From Rubritalea tangerina (GTDB lineage: Bacteria > Verrucomicrobiota > Verrucomicrobiia > Verrucomicrobiales > Akkermansiaceae): a DNA stretch of 64,000 nt. The notes beneath the pieces are model-generated. The model saw only the letters and a program-made list of their open reading frames with translations. It had not been told where the DNA came from and did not search any database. The stretch's first letter is position 1. Every line of letters starts with the position of its first letter. The stretch is taken from contig NZ_JBHUJB010000015.1 in assembly GCF_042683245.1 (NCBI RefSeq), forward strand, positions 1 to 64,000, read 5' to 3'. This document shows positions 26,038 to 34,745 of this stretch, piece after piece. A program made the position numbers and the translations under genes.

Positions 26038-26060
26038 ATCCTAGGGCAAACCGCTAGGAT
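26038..26060. promoter_or_regulatory. Inverted repeat in the fucosidase/sulfatase divergent promoter
   Basis: ATCCTAG (26038-26044) and CTAGGAT (26054-26060) form a perfect 7-bp inverted repeat with a 9-bp spacer, 28 bp upstream of the fucosidase start in the region shared with the divergent sulfatase. It is a candidate operator; no binding protein is known. Confidence 0.35.
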
Positions 26061-26228
26061 TGGTATATGATATTTCGACACATATTTATGATTTGATGTA
26101 GAGTTGTAGTGGGATGGGTAGATTTTTGCTCATTGAGGGTGAGGGAGGTCCATTCTGTGAAGCGTATTTGCGTGATATATCGTTGGAATTTTCTGTTGTT
26201 TAGGGGTGATCGTCAGTTGGATAGGGTT

Positions 26229-27392
26229 ATGTATGGAAAAGTAGTGGTATGGGCGCTCTTATTGAATCTGGTGATCATGTTGATGGTGAGAGGTAGCGAG
26301 AAGCCGAACATACTTTGGTTGACGTGTGAGGATAGCAATGTGTCGTGGATTGGTTGCTATGGTAACCCGCATGCGGATACGCCCCATATTGATAAGATGG
26401 CGTTAGATGGTTTTCGTTACACGCATTGTTTTGCAAACGCGCCTGTCTGTGCCCCATCGAGAAGTACGTGGATAACGGGAATGCATGCGGCTTCATTGGG
26501 GACGCTGCCTATGCGGTCGCGCAATGTGATTCCACATGGCAGGATCAAATATTACCCTGACTATCTGAGGTCGCACGGCTACTATTGCTCTAACGTAAAG
26601 AAGACTGACTATAACATTGGGGGACGACCTGACGGTGATTGTTGGGACAGCAAGGTCTTGCAATGGAAGACTCTGCGTGAGAGTCAGCCATTTTTTCAGG
26701 TGATCAATTTTGGGCAATCACACGAGAGTAGGGCGCAAGGGGAACTGGAGAAGCTCGATCATGATCCCGCAAAAGTTCGCTTGGCTTTGTACCATCCTGA
26801 GACGGAGGTAATCAGGAAAAATTATGCCAAATACCATTCAGCTGTGCATGAGATGGATGCGATGGTGGGAAGGGCATTACGCAGTTTAGAAGAGCATGGC
26901 TTGAAAGAAAACACGATCGTTGTGTTCAACTCAGATCATGGTGGTGTGATGCCTCGATCGAAGCGTTTCCTTTATGATAGTGGTATTCATTGTCCATTGA
27001 TCATCATGATACCGGAGAAGTATAAGGATCTATGGCCAGCGGAAAAAACTGGGATGGTAGTGGATCAATTAGTGAGTTTTGTAGACATGCCTGCAACGTG
27101 GCTTTCCATTGCTGGTATTGAGCCTCCGGCTAGATTTCAGGGAAGGGTGTTCTTGGGTGAATCTGACAGAGCAGAACGCGACTATCACTTTAGCTATCGA
27201 GGCAGAATGGATGAACGGATTGATAATGTACGGGCAGTTCGCACGAAACGTTTCCTCTACATTCGTAACTATATGCCGCATGTTCCTCGGGGCCAGCACC
27301 TTGAATATTTATGGAAAATGTGGGCAACGGTGGCGTGGCATGATCAATTCAAGAATGGCAAGACGGATTCAGTGACGGGTCGGTGGTTTTAA
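26229..27392 (+). CDS. Secreted sulfatase, interrupted by an in-frame stop
   Basis: 387 aa from the ATG at 26229, whose product opens with a hydrophobic signal-like segment (VVVWALLLNLVIMLMV). The sulfatase core follows: PNILWLTCEDSN with metal ligands, the Cys-type active site V-CAPSR-ST-WITG that needs formylglycine maturation, and VVFNSDHGG near the second metal site. The frame is cut by TAA at 27390-27392. The typical sulfatase ending ELYDTLADPHNIHNLAG resumes in the same frame six codons later. As it stands the product lacks its C-terminal strand. Activity is doubtful unless the stop is read through or is a sequencing error. Confidence 0.85.
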   Translation: MYGKVVVWALLLNLVIMLMVRGSEKPNILWLTCEDSNVSWIGCYGNPHADTPHIDKMALDGFRYTHCFANAPVCAPSRSTWITGMHAASLGTLPMRSRNVIPHGRIKYYPDYLRSHGYYCSNVKKTDYNIGGRPDGDCWDSKVLQWKTLRESQPFFQVINFGQSHESRAQGELEKLDHDPAKVRLALYHPETEVIRKNYAKYHSAVHEMDAMVGRALRSLEEHGLKENTIVVFNSDHGGVMPRSKRFLYDSGIHCPLIIMIPEKYKDLWPAEKTGMVVDQLVSFVDMPATWLSIAGIEPPARFQGRVFLGESDRAERDYHFSYRGRMDERIDNVRAVRTKRFLYIRNYMPHVPRGQHLEYLWKMWATVAWHDQFKNGKTDSVTGRWF

Positions 27393-28043
27393 GAAAAGAA
27401 GGTAAGCGAAGAGCTCTACGATACCTTAGCGGATCCCCATAATATTCATAACTTAGCGGGTGATGAGGATTATAGAGAAGTCATTCAAGAGTTGCGGCAG
27501 GCTCTCAGAGATTGGCAGCTGCAAAACTTTGACAGTGGTTTGCTGGGCGAAGCTGAATTATTACATCGCGCTGAGAAGGCTCACACGACTCTCTATGCGT
27601 ACATCAGAAACCCTGAAACTTACCCATTAGAAGCATACCTCGAAGCCTCTGAACTTGCAAAGGCGCCAAGCTCTGATGACCACTCTCAATTAGTCTCCTT
27701 ACTGGAGTCTGCTGATTCAGGTATACGCTATTGGGGAGTCCTAGGGTTGACCTCACTCAATAAGCCCAGTGACAAGGAGGTGTTAGAGCCCCTTCTCGAC
27801 GACGCATCTCATGAAGTGCGTGCATTTGCAGCCAATGCACTCTTGCGCCATGGAGTGTCGGACAAAGCAATCAAGGCTCTGAGGGAAATGTTAGGTGGCG
27901 ATAGTTATGCGATCCTGAGTGTTCTCAATGTTATTGATTGGACGGGGACTGGGGCAGAATTTCAAGTGCCACTAGAAAAGTTAAGTAGTGACACTGGTTA
28001 TGTGGGGAGAATGGCGAGGCATATACTTAAGGACTCAAACTAG
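27393..28043 (+). pseudogene. C-terminal part of the interrupted sulfatase, with HEAT repeats
   Basis: In the same frame as the upstream sulfatase, with no frameshift, this segment begins EKKVSEELYDTLADP, the usual end of the sulfatase fold. It then carries an alpha-helical extension with HEAT-like repeats (YWGVLGLTSL, VRAFAANALLRHG). No good start codon or ribosome binding site lies near its beginning; the first usable start is TTG at 27492. Together with 26229-27392 it would make a sulfatase of about 604 residues. One C-to-T change (CAA to TAA) would explain the break. Confidence 0.8.
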
Positions 28044-28148
28044 TGTGGTGTTGGTGGGGCTGGTTGCGTCTTGGTTGTATTCACGCTGAGCTTTTAGGGT
28101 GCTGAGCAGACAGGCTAGAGCACAGGTGGTGAGCTGGAAAAATTTCAT
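28035..28148 (-). CDS. Possible mini-gene: signal peptide with short mature part
   Basis: A 37-codon frame from ATG 28148. The signal-like start is MKFFQLTTCALACLLSTLKA and the mature part is about 17 residues (QREYNQDATSPTNTTLV). It lies 21 bp downstream of the large glycosidase stop on the same strand and overlaps the sulfatase end on the other strand. The layout and size match the mini-frame at 23299-23415, also right after a glycosidase gene. Function unknown. Confidence 0.4.
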   Translation of the reverse strand: MKFFQLTTCALACLLSTLKAQREYNQDATSPTNTTLV

Positions 28149-28169
28149 AGGTGTGGTAGCAATGTTGGC

Positions 28170-31013
28170 TTAGTTCTTTTTCCAGATGATGTAGGAATAG
28201 CCATTAGCGGGGACGCTCACTTCGAGGGACGCGCGTTGGCTTGAGTCCAGCGAGAGTGTTTTGGATGCACCACCATTGGTGCTGTAGGTGGCGGTGCCTT
28301 GAAGACCGGAGTAGTAGAGGGGGACTTGGATTGTTTTAGTGATGGCTTTGTCGGTTGGGTTGTAGACTGAGAGGAGGGCGCGCTCTTCGAGTGCGGGGTT
28401 GACGTGGAGCATCCAGTCGAGGTCTATCCCATCAGCTCGGCGGCCATGGATGAGGTCTGACTCGAGAATGTCTCGGTGTTTTTTGAACCAAGCGACTGTG
28501 TTTGTGACCATGGTTTTGGTGGCCTCAGTATCGTAGAGTCTGGGGCCTCGATAGCAGGCTTGGACACCTAGTCCGAGGTTCGACTTCATCATGATTTCGT
28601 AATGGTCGAGGTGTTGGTTCAGTGGCTCGATTGTGGCTGCGGCTCCACCTCCGTGGTACTGGGTGAGGGGGACAAACATCCAACCCATCGAGGGGGGTTT
28701 CTTCCAAGTGCCGTCGTAGATGTTTTGGCGGGTGATAATGCGTTGTTGTTCGCGGGGCAGCGACCAATTGACCTCGCGGTAGCCCATGCCACATTTGTTA
28801 GCACCTGATAGGTAGTAATAATCTGGGAGATTAAAATAGACTCCACGGCTGCGCAGGAACTTATAGAAGTCGGTCCAGATTCTCCAGTGGACCCAGCGTG
28901 AGTCATTGACGCCTTTTTGGAGTGGGGGGCGCGGTGTGGTGTCGACATCACCTGGGTAGGTCCCATCATTTTCGAAGACCATGAAGCCGGTGGTTTTGAA
29001 TAAGTTGTAGAGCTTTGCGATATATTTTTGGCCCCACGGAGAGGTGATGGCAGGGCATCTACCATGGGCGTTGCGCATTCCTTTTGGGGGGATGATGTCA
29101 TTGCCCTTGCCGGCGCTGCGTGAAGAATAGAGTGAGTAGGAACCTAGGTGGATATTTTTGCTGAGTGCGTAGTCGTTGATTTTCTTCCAATGGGCGAGGT
29201 AGTTGGGGTCGTCATTTTCTGAATTGAACCCGGAACCAAAGGAGAGGATGACCATCTCGAAGCCGGTCTCAGCGGCTTGGTCGATAGCGCGTTTTACGAC
29301 CTTTTCGTTAGACGACTTACAGTGGAGCATGAGTGGGTTTTCGGTGACCCATGGAGCTATGGTGCGGTACATCTTTCTGAGGGCGAGTCCGCGGCGCTCG
29401 CGTTCTTCAGAGTCGTAGACGAGCTGGAACATGCGGAAGGTCTCGAATGTGGTGGTGGGAGCGATGGTTTGGTCAGGGCCAAATGTGGGTTCTACTTTGA
29501 GAACGCAGGGGGTTTGTTTGGGGTAATTGACTTGAGTGGAGTAGGACTTATCGGTGAGCCACTTGACGGTGTGGCGGTTCGCATTGCGGTGGCTGAAGCC
29601 ACCGAAGGCCATATCCGTCTCTGCGTGAAGGACACGTGGTGCGAGGACAGGGACACCGTCACGCAGCTCTACTTGGTTTTCATATTCAACGACCGAGAGG
29701 GTCTCGAGGTTGAAGCGGTCTAGGTTGATTGGTGTTTTTGCATTGTTAGTGAGAGTGATCCACTTGCTGAAAGCTGGGATGCCATCGTAGATTTCGTAGT
29801 GGACGGAGACTTTGAGTTGGGCGAGTGGGTGAATGGGGCTGGCTTGGGATTTTGGTTTTTTGTAGGGGCCGTAGAATGCCACGTTTTCGACCTTTAGCCT
29901 GACGTGTTCACCTGAGGCGTCGTGGTCAGTGGGGCCTCCGTCGCGCGCCATTTTACCGACGCGGAATGCTTTTGGGGCACCAAATGTTTTGGGCGGAGTG
30001 AGTGAGGTGATAGAGTGCCACCTACTACTGTTAGAGTTTCGTGCATCGAAGGTGATCTTGGAACCATCGATGCGTGCGCGGAGGTGGACTGGGGCTGTCG
30101 TGTCGGGCTTGAAGGTCTGGTTGACATGGGTGTGTTCTGAAGAGCCATCGAAGAGTCCGAGGACGTGGTGTTTATCGTTGTGGCGGATATTAAGTTTGAT
30201 GGTTTTGCCATTGTCGAAGACGAGGCCAATGCCTGGGCCCCAGCTTGCTGAGGTATCGGTTCCGACGTTTATGCTCGCTTCAACGAGAGCTGTGTCTGGG
30301 GGGAGTGGGCGTTCGGCGAATACTGCGGTGTGGGGGAATGTATAGATTTCACCGGCTTTCCCTTCATTTTCGAAGTTCGCGCGTTCGGTGGATTGGGTCG
30401 CGTGGATCTTCCAGTCCTTTTTGAGGCTAGTGAAGTCGTCGCTGAAGTGTTGCTTTCTGCCGCTATCGGAAGCGAGAAGCGGGTCACTTGCGCTGAGTGC
30501 CTCAGGGGTGAATTGGTAATCGAGTCGGAGAGTTTTACCGGCGGGTGGCCACTTGGCGTCGGGTTCGTGGTGGCGCACTCGCTTCCATTTGAGTCTCTCG
30601 GTGGGCTCACCGATTTCGTAGTTCGTTAGCTTTAGACTGTTTGGGAGGGGGCTTAATTCTTGTAGCCATGGTTTGGTGAGGAAGGCTTTATTTTTGAGTG
30701 GTTTGGCGCCACCGAGGAAGTAGGTTTCGCCATCGATTGTGAGGGTGCCTTCTGGCTCGACGGTGCGGATAATAGACTCGCCCGTCATAGAGTTTGTGTA
30801 ATTGATTGTGGAGCCTATTGAAGTGGAGATTGTTCTGCTGAAGAGGCCATTACCGAAAGTGATCGCATTACCATCTTGAGTGGGAGTGACGGATGCTTTG
30901 TATGAGGTGGGGGAGAGGAGCCAGTCGTCAGCTAGCTGGTAGTTTGCAGGGAGCTGAGCGAATAATGGGAGGCTCAGGCTGGTGAGCAATAGGATGGTGT
31001 GTCGGGTGTGCAT
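28170..31013 (-). CDS. Large secreted putative glycoside hydrolase (clan GH-D-like)
   Basis: A 947-aa protein with a signal peptide ending near SLPLFA. An N-terminal beta-rich domain is split by an inserted concanavalin-like domain (about residues 190-375, FSDDFTSLKKDWKIH onward). The C-terminal half looks like a (beta/alpha)8 barrel with FEMVILSFGSGFN, KNIHLGSYSLYSS and FMVFENDGTYPGDVD, where the Asp residues are plausible catalytic candidates, followed by a short beta tail. This resembles alpha-galactosidase-like (GH36/GH27-type) proteins annotated in glycan-degrading Verrucomicrobia, but the family is not assigned with confidence. It belongs to the glycan cluster with the fucosidase and sulfatase. 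Confidence 0.7.
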   Translation of the reverse strand: MHTRHTILLLTSLSLPLFAQLPANYQLADDWLLSPTSYKASVTPTQDGNAITFGNGLFSRTISTSIGSTINYTNSMTGESIIRTVEPEGTLTIDGETYFLGGAKPLKNKAFLTKPWLQELSPLPNSLKLTNYEIGEPTERLKWKRVRHHEPDAKWPPAGKTLRLDYQFTPEALSASDPLLASDSGRKQHFSDDFTSLKKDWKIHATQSTERANFENEGKAGEIYTFPHTAVFAERPLPPDTALVEASINVGTDTSASWGPGIGLVFDNGKTIKLNIRHNDKHHVLGLFDGSSEHTHVNQTFKPDTTAPVHLRARIDGSKITFDARNSNSSRWHSITSLTPPKTFGAPKAFRVGKMARDGGPTDHDASGEHVRLKVENVAFYGPYKKPKSQASPIHPLAQLKVSVHYEIYDGIPAFSKWITLTNNAKTPINLDRFNLETLSVVEYENQVELRDGVPVLAPRVLHAETDMAFGGFSHRNANRHTVKWLTDKSYSTQVNYPKQTPCVLKVEPTFGPDQTIAPTTTFETFRMFQLVYDSEERERRGLALRKMYRTIAPWVTENPLMLHCKSSNEKVVKRAIDQAAETGFEMVILSFGSGFNSENDDPNYLAHWKKINDYALSKNIHLGSYSLYSSRSAGKGNDIIPPKGMRNAHGRCPAITSPWGQKYIAKLYNLFKTTGFMVFENDGTYPGDVDTTPRPPLQKGVNDSRWVHWRIWTDFYKFLRSRGVYFNLPDYYYLSGANKCGMGYREVNWSLPREQQRIITRQNIYDGTWKKPPSMGWMFVPLTQYHGGGAAATIEPLNQHLDHYEIMMKSNLGLGVQACYRGPRLYDTEATKTMVTNTVAWFKKHRDILESDLIHGRRADGIDLDWMLHVNPALEERALLSVYNPTDKAITKTIQVPLYYSGLQGTATYSTNGGASKTLSLDSSQRASLEVSVPANGYSYIIWKKN

Positions 31014-31021
31014 TGGGATAG

Positions 31022-31039
31022 AGTCTGAATGTACAGACT
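31022..31039. promoter_or_regulatory. Inverted repeat upstream of the large glycosidase
   Basis: AGTCTG (31022-31027) and CAGACT (31034-31039) form a perfect 6-bp inverted repeat with a 6-bp spacer, nine bases upstream of the ATG. It may be an operator or a leader hairpin. Confidence 0.3.
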
Positions 31040-31129
31040 ACTACACAGGAGGGAGTGTGCGATCATAATGTGAAATTGCGTCAATCGATAGTGATTTGAG
31101 TCAATCACTCTAGTGCGATGTAATACCAT

Positions 31130-31288
31130 CTCTCGACTCGGAATAGACGAATGGAGTGTGGTCGAGTCTTGTGAAGTTTGCGCTACGCGATTTTAGAGTA
31201 AATCGGATTATCTTGCAGAATGTCATCGTTGTCATTCAGTTGTCCCGCACGTGCGGGAGGCCTTCACTCCGCCTTGATATTCTGCAAG
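31130..31288. repeat. Dispersed intergenic repeat, copy 1, with nested hairpins
   Basis: Bases 31130-31243 match 53039-53152 at about 106 of 114 positions. Copy 1 continues with a perfect 14-bp palindrome (31244-31257) and is closed by a 10-bp inverted repeat, CTTGCAGAAT (31212-31221) with ATTCTGCAAG (31279-31288). No protein gene is convincing in the 495-bp gap between 31013 and 31509, which this element largely fills. Confidence 0.85.
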
Positions 31289-31508
31289 CTCATTCCGACC
31301 ATATGTCCATTCCGTTTCGCTCAATGGTATAAGTCCCCAGAGTTGGCTCCACAGCTTTGGGCTTTGTGCTGAAACTTCGGTGAGGTTTTTCGACAGTCTG
31401 TGGACTGAATGTCTATTCAGGGCATCCTTTGGCCTTATCGGTGAGGAAATTGCCACGCAAAGCAATTTGTTTGCCAGGGAGGAGGTGTCACGGTTAGTTT
31501 AAATTATT

Positions 31509-32390
31509 ATGGCTATTCCCCAGAGCACGATTGCGTTGATATATGATTATGATCAGACCTTGAGTCCGAGTTTTATGCAGGACGATGTGTTATTTCCTGA
31601 ATTTGGGATTCGGCCTGAATCGTTTTGGGAGAAGTGTAATGCCTTGGTGCGGGAGCAGAAGTGGGATGGGGAGTTGGCCTACCTCAAGTGTTTGTTAGAT
31701 TACTTAGCGATGGATGGGGTATCGAATGCGCGTTTGAACGAGCTGGGGAAGAACTTGAATTTTTTTCCGGGTTTACCTGAGATGTTTGAGGAGATTGATG
31801 GTGCGTGTTTAAGTGAGGCGCATGTGGCAGCGGGGATCAAGATTGAGCATTACATTGTGTCGTCGGGTTTGAAGGCCTTGATGGATGGGTGTGCTTTGGC
31901 GAAGTATTTCAGGGAGATCTATGGTTGTGAGTATGGTGAGAATGCCAATGGTGTGATTAGTTTTCCGAAGCGTGTGATTTCTCACACAACGAAGACCCAG
32001 TATTTATTTAGGATCAACAAGGGGCTGTTAGGTCATGATGAGGATGTGAATGACCACATGCCAAAGGATGTGAGGCCGATACCATTTGGCAACATGGTAT
32101 ATTTAGGGGACGGCCCGACGGATGTGCCATGTTTTACGGTGATGAAGCGCAATGGTGGGCACTCGATTGCGGTGTATAATCCTGAGGATGAGAGCCGGAA
32201 AAGTTTCAAGAAATGCTACCAACTGAGCACGAAATCGGATCGCGTGCGCAACATTGCGCCAGCGGATTATCGTGCGGGGAGTCATTTGCGATTGCTTTTA
32301 GAGCAAATGGTGACTGATATTGCGGATCGCATCCTACTGAAGCGTCAGGAGGAGAAGGAGAATGGCGTAGTCGCGGCTCCAGCATTTTAG
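31509..32390 (+). CDS. HAD-superfamily phosphatase
   Basis: A 293-aa soluble protein of the haloacid dehalogenase superfamily. Motif I is IYDYDQTLSP with Asp13 and Asp15, motif II is IVSSG in the middle of the protein, a Lys follows, and motif IV is YLGDGPTDVPCF. The long cap between motifs I and II is of the C1 type. No signal peptide is seen. The substrate is unknown. The gene lies 11 bp upstream of mpl, so the two are probably co-transcribed. Confidence 0.88.
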   Translation: MAIPQSTIALIYDYDQTLSPSFMQDDVLFPEFGIRPESFWEKCNALVREQKWDGELAYLKCLLDYLAMDGVSNARLNELGKNLNFFPGLPEMFEEIDGACLSEAHVAAGIKIEHYIVSSGLKALMDGCALAKYFREIYGCEYGENANGVISFPKRVISHTTKTQYLFRINKGLLGHDEDVNDHMPKDVRPIPFGNMVYLGDGPTDVPCFTVMKRNGGHSIAVYNPEDESRKSFKKCYQLSTKSDRVRNIAPADYRAGSHLRLLLEQMVTDIADRILLKRQEEKENGVVAAPAF

Positions 32391-32401
32391 AAGAAAGAAG
32401 A

Positions 32402-33787
32402 ATGAGTGCTAAGAAGAATTTCCACTTTGTGGGGGTATGTGGGACAGCTATGGGATCAGTAGCTGCAGCAATGAAGGAACGTGGGTATCAGATTACTGGT
32501 TCAGACCAGAATGTGTATCCACCGATGTCTACTTTTTTGGAAGAAAAGGGTGTTGAGATTCGCAGTGGATTTGCTGCTGAGCACATTCCTGAGGACACGG
32601 ATGTGATTGTGATTGGGAATGCGATTAGTAGGGGTAATGAGGAGGCTGAGGCCGCTTTGGATCGCAAGTTGCTTTATGTGTCTTTACCTGAGGTTTTGAA
32701 GGAGCATTTTCTGAGAGGAAAGCGCAATTTGGTGGTATCTGGGACGCATGGTAAGACCACGACATCTTCGATGCTGGCCTGGCTGTTAGAGTCTGCGGGA
32801 AGCAACCCGAGTCACATGATTGGTGGGATACCGACGAATTTGGGTCAGGGGGCACGTTTTACGGACTCTGATTTTGTGGTGTTGGAGGGGGATGAATATG
32901 ACACGGCATTTTTTGATAAGCGATCGAAGTTTTTGCATTATTTGCCGGAGGTTGTGGTGGTGAACAACATTGAGTTTGACCATGCGGATATCTACAACTC
33001 ACTTGATGAGATTAAGCTCACATTTAGGAGGTTACTCAACATCGTGCCAAGGAGTGGTATGGCGTTTGTGAACGGAGACGATGCGAACTGTTTGGAAGTT
33101 GCTGATGGGTCTCCGGCTCCGGTGCAGACGGTGGGGTTTGCGACAAAGTGTGATGTGGTGATTGAAGATGTTTCTTACGAGGGAGAGGTGAGCCGTTTCA
33201 CATTGCTGGGTGAGCGCTATGCGATTCCAATGTCTGGTGAGTTCAACGTGCGCAATGCTGCGATGGCCGTATGTTCGGCACTATTTGTAGGATTTAGTGC
33301 AGAGGTGATTCGCGATGGTTTGATGGGGTTTGAAGGGATTGCAAGGCGTCAGCAATTACGTGGAGAAGTGAATGGAGTGAAGGTGGTGGATGATTTTGCG
33401 CATCATCCGACGGCGATAGATTTAGCGATTGATGCGCTGCGCCAGAAGTACAATCCGAAAGACCTATGGGTGGTATTTGAGCCACGTTCGAACACGACAC
33501 GGCGCAATATTTTCCAGAAGGAGCTCGCGCAGGCATTATCGCGAGCTGACAAGGCTGTGGTCGCTGGAGTCCCAAATCCAGAGAAGGTCGAGCTTGAGGA
33601 TAGGCTTTCCCCAGAAGTGTTGATTGATGATGTTAATGCTAGCGGGACACCTGGCTGGTACTATGAATCAGTGGAAGAAATTGTGGACCATGTGAGTGCT
33701 CAGGCGCAGGAGGGAGATGTGGTAGCGGTATTGAGCAATGGTGGGTTTGGAGGGATTCACGATAAATTATTAGATGCAATGCGTTAG
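32402..33787 (+). CDS. mpl: UDP-MurNAc:L-Ala-gamma-D-Glu-meso-DAP ligase
   Basis: A 461-aa Mur-ligase family enzyme that joins recycled murein tripeptide to UDP-MurNAc in the cytoplasm. The N-terminal domain starts HFVGVCGTAMGSVAAAMKE, and the ATP-binding loop is VSGTHGKTTTSSML. The central EGDEYDTAFFDKRSKFLHY segment and the VVDDFAHHPTAIDLAI segment are characteristic of Mpl rather than MurC. It implies a diaminopimelate-type peptidoglycan and wall recycling. It sits between the HAD phosphatase and a Xer recombinase gene. Confidence 0.95.
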   Translation: MSAKKNFHFVGVCGTAMGSVAAAMKERGYQITGSDQNVYPPMSTFLEEKGVEIRSGFAAEHIPEDTDVIVIGNAISRGNEEAEAALDRKLLYVSLPEVLKEHFLRGKRNLVVSGTHGKTTTSSMLAWLLESAGSNPSHMIGGIPTNLGQGARFTDSDFVVLEGDEYDTAFFDKRSKFLHYLPEVVVVNNIEFDHADIYNSLDEIKLTFRRLLNIVPRSGMAFVNGDDANCLEVADGSPAPVQTVGFATKCDVVIEDVSYEGEVSRFTLLGERYAIPMSGEFNVRNAAMAVCSALFVGFSAEVIRDGLMGFEGIARRQQLRGEVNGVKVVDDFAHHPTAIDLAIDALRQKYNPKDLWVVFEPRSNTTRRNIFQKELAQALSRADKAVVAGVPNPEKVELEDRLSPEVLIDDVNASGTPGWYYESVEEIVDHVSAQAQEGDVVAVLSNGGFGGIHDKLLDAMR

Positions 33788-33795
33788 GGCGAGTG

Positions 33796-34680
33796 ATGCA
33801 GAGAGAGATCGAACAATTCATCATGTATTTGGCGGTCGAGCGCGGTCTCTCAGCTGCTTATCAAAGTTCTGTGCGCCAGAGTTTAGAGGCATTCCGGAGG
33901 TGGTCGGAAGGGCAGTCATTGAGTCTGCAGGATCATGACACGGACTCGTTAGCTAGGTTTGTTAGCTACCGGAAGAAGGAGGGATTAGGGAATTCTTCCT
34001 TAAGGATCTTGGTGGTACACCTAAAGATTTTTTACCGGTATTTGGCGGCGCGCTCGAAGGTGGGTGCGGACATTGCCGAGCCATTGATTGCGCCGAAGGT
34101 GGAGAGTTATTTACCGGACACGCTATCGGCCCAGCTGGTGGGTGATTTATTAGAGTCGATTGATACGAGTCAGCGTTTGGGGAAGCGTGATAGGGCGATA
34201 TTGGAGCTTTTTTATGCGTCTGGCTTACGCTTGTCTGAGATTTGTCAGATTCGGATTGAGCATTATGATATGGAAGAGAATCTTGTGCGTGTGACTGGGA
34301 AGGGGAACAAGACGCGAATTGTTCCAGTGGGGGAGTCAGCGCAGAAGGCGATTGAGCTTTACCTGAGCGCGGAGCGACGTGAGTTGGTTCGGCCGAAGAC
34401 TCGTTCACATCTATTTATCTCGGTTCGGGGTGGGGCTCTCAGTCCTGATAGGATGCGATCCATCGTGAAGCAACGCGCTCAGCGTGCTGGCATTAAGTCG
34501 AGTATGTACCCGCATTTGCTACGGCATTGTTTTGCGACACACCTTTTAGAGAATGGTGCGGATCTGCGGGTGATTCAGGAGATGTTAGGGCATGCTGACA
34601 TTTCCACGACACAGATCTACACCCATGTGGACCAGAAGCGGCTCAAGGGAATCCACCATCAGTTTCACCCCCGGGGGTAG
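33796..34680 (+). CDS. xerD: Tyrosine recombinase XerC/XerD
   Basis: About 294 aa, typical of the Xer recombinases that resolve chromosome dimers. The N-terminal SAM-like domain is followed by the catalytic domain: Arg in YASGLRLSEI, Lys in VTGKGNKTRIV, H-x-x-R in HLLRHCFATHLLENG, then His and Tyr in GHADISTTQIYTH. The start is ATG at 33796; a GTG lies one codon earlier at 33793. XerC and XerD cannot be separated with certainty by eye, so the symbol is tentative. It lies just downstream of mpl. Confidence 0.9.
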   Translation: MQREIEQFIMYLAVERGLSAAYQSSVRQSLEAFRRWSEGQSLSLQDHDTDSLARFVSYRKKEGLGNSSLRILVVHLKIFYRYLAARSKVGADIAEPLIAPKVESYLPDTLSAQLVGDLLESIDTSQRLGKRDRAILELFYASGLRLSEICQIRIEHYDMEENLVRVTGKGNKTRIVPVGESAQKAIELYLSAERRELVRPKTRSHLFISVRGGALSPDRMRSIVKQRAQRAGIKSSMYPHLLRHCFATHLLENGADLRVIQEMLGHADISTTQIYTHVDQKRLKGIHHQFHPRG

Positions 34681-34690
34681 GGGGTCTGAT

Positions 34691-34737
34691 TGCTGAATGC
34701 TGAATGCTGAATGCTGAATGCTGAATGCTGAATGCTG
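34691..34737. repeat. Heptamer array TGCTGAA x6
   Basis: Six exact TGCTGAA copies plus a partial one, between the convergent xer and manC genes. The word matches the ends of the hsdS-embedded elements (GAATGCTGA). Confidence 0.93.
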
Positions 34738-34745
34738 TGGGGTGG

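Noticed and set aside
31232..31465. 77-codon minus-strand frame in the 31.0-31.5 kb gap
   Set aside because: It lies across the dispersed repeat and its palindromes and resembles no known protein; treated as repeat DNA.
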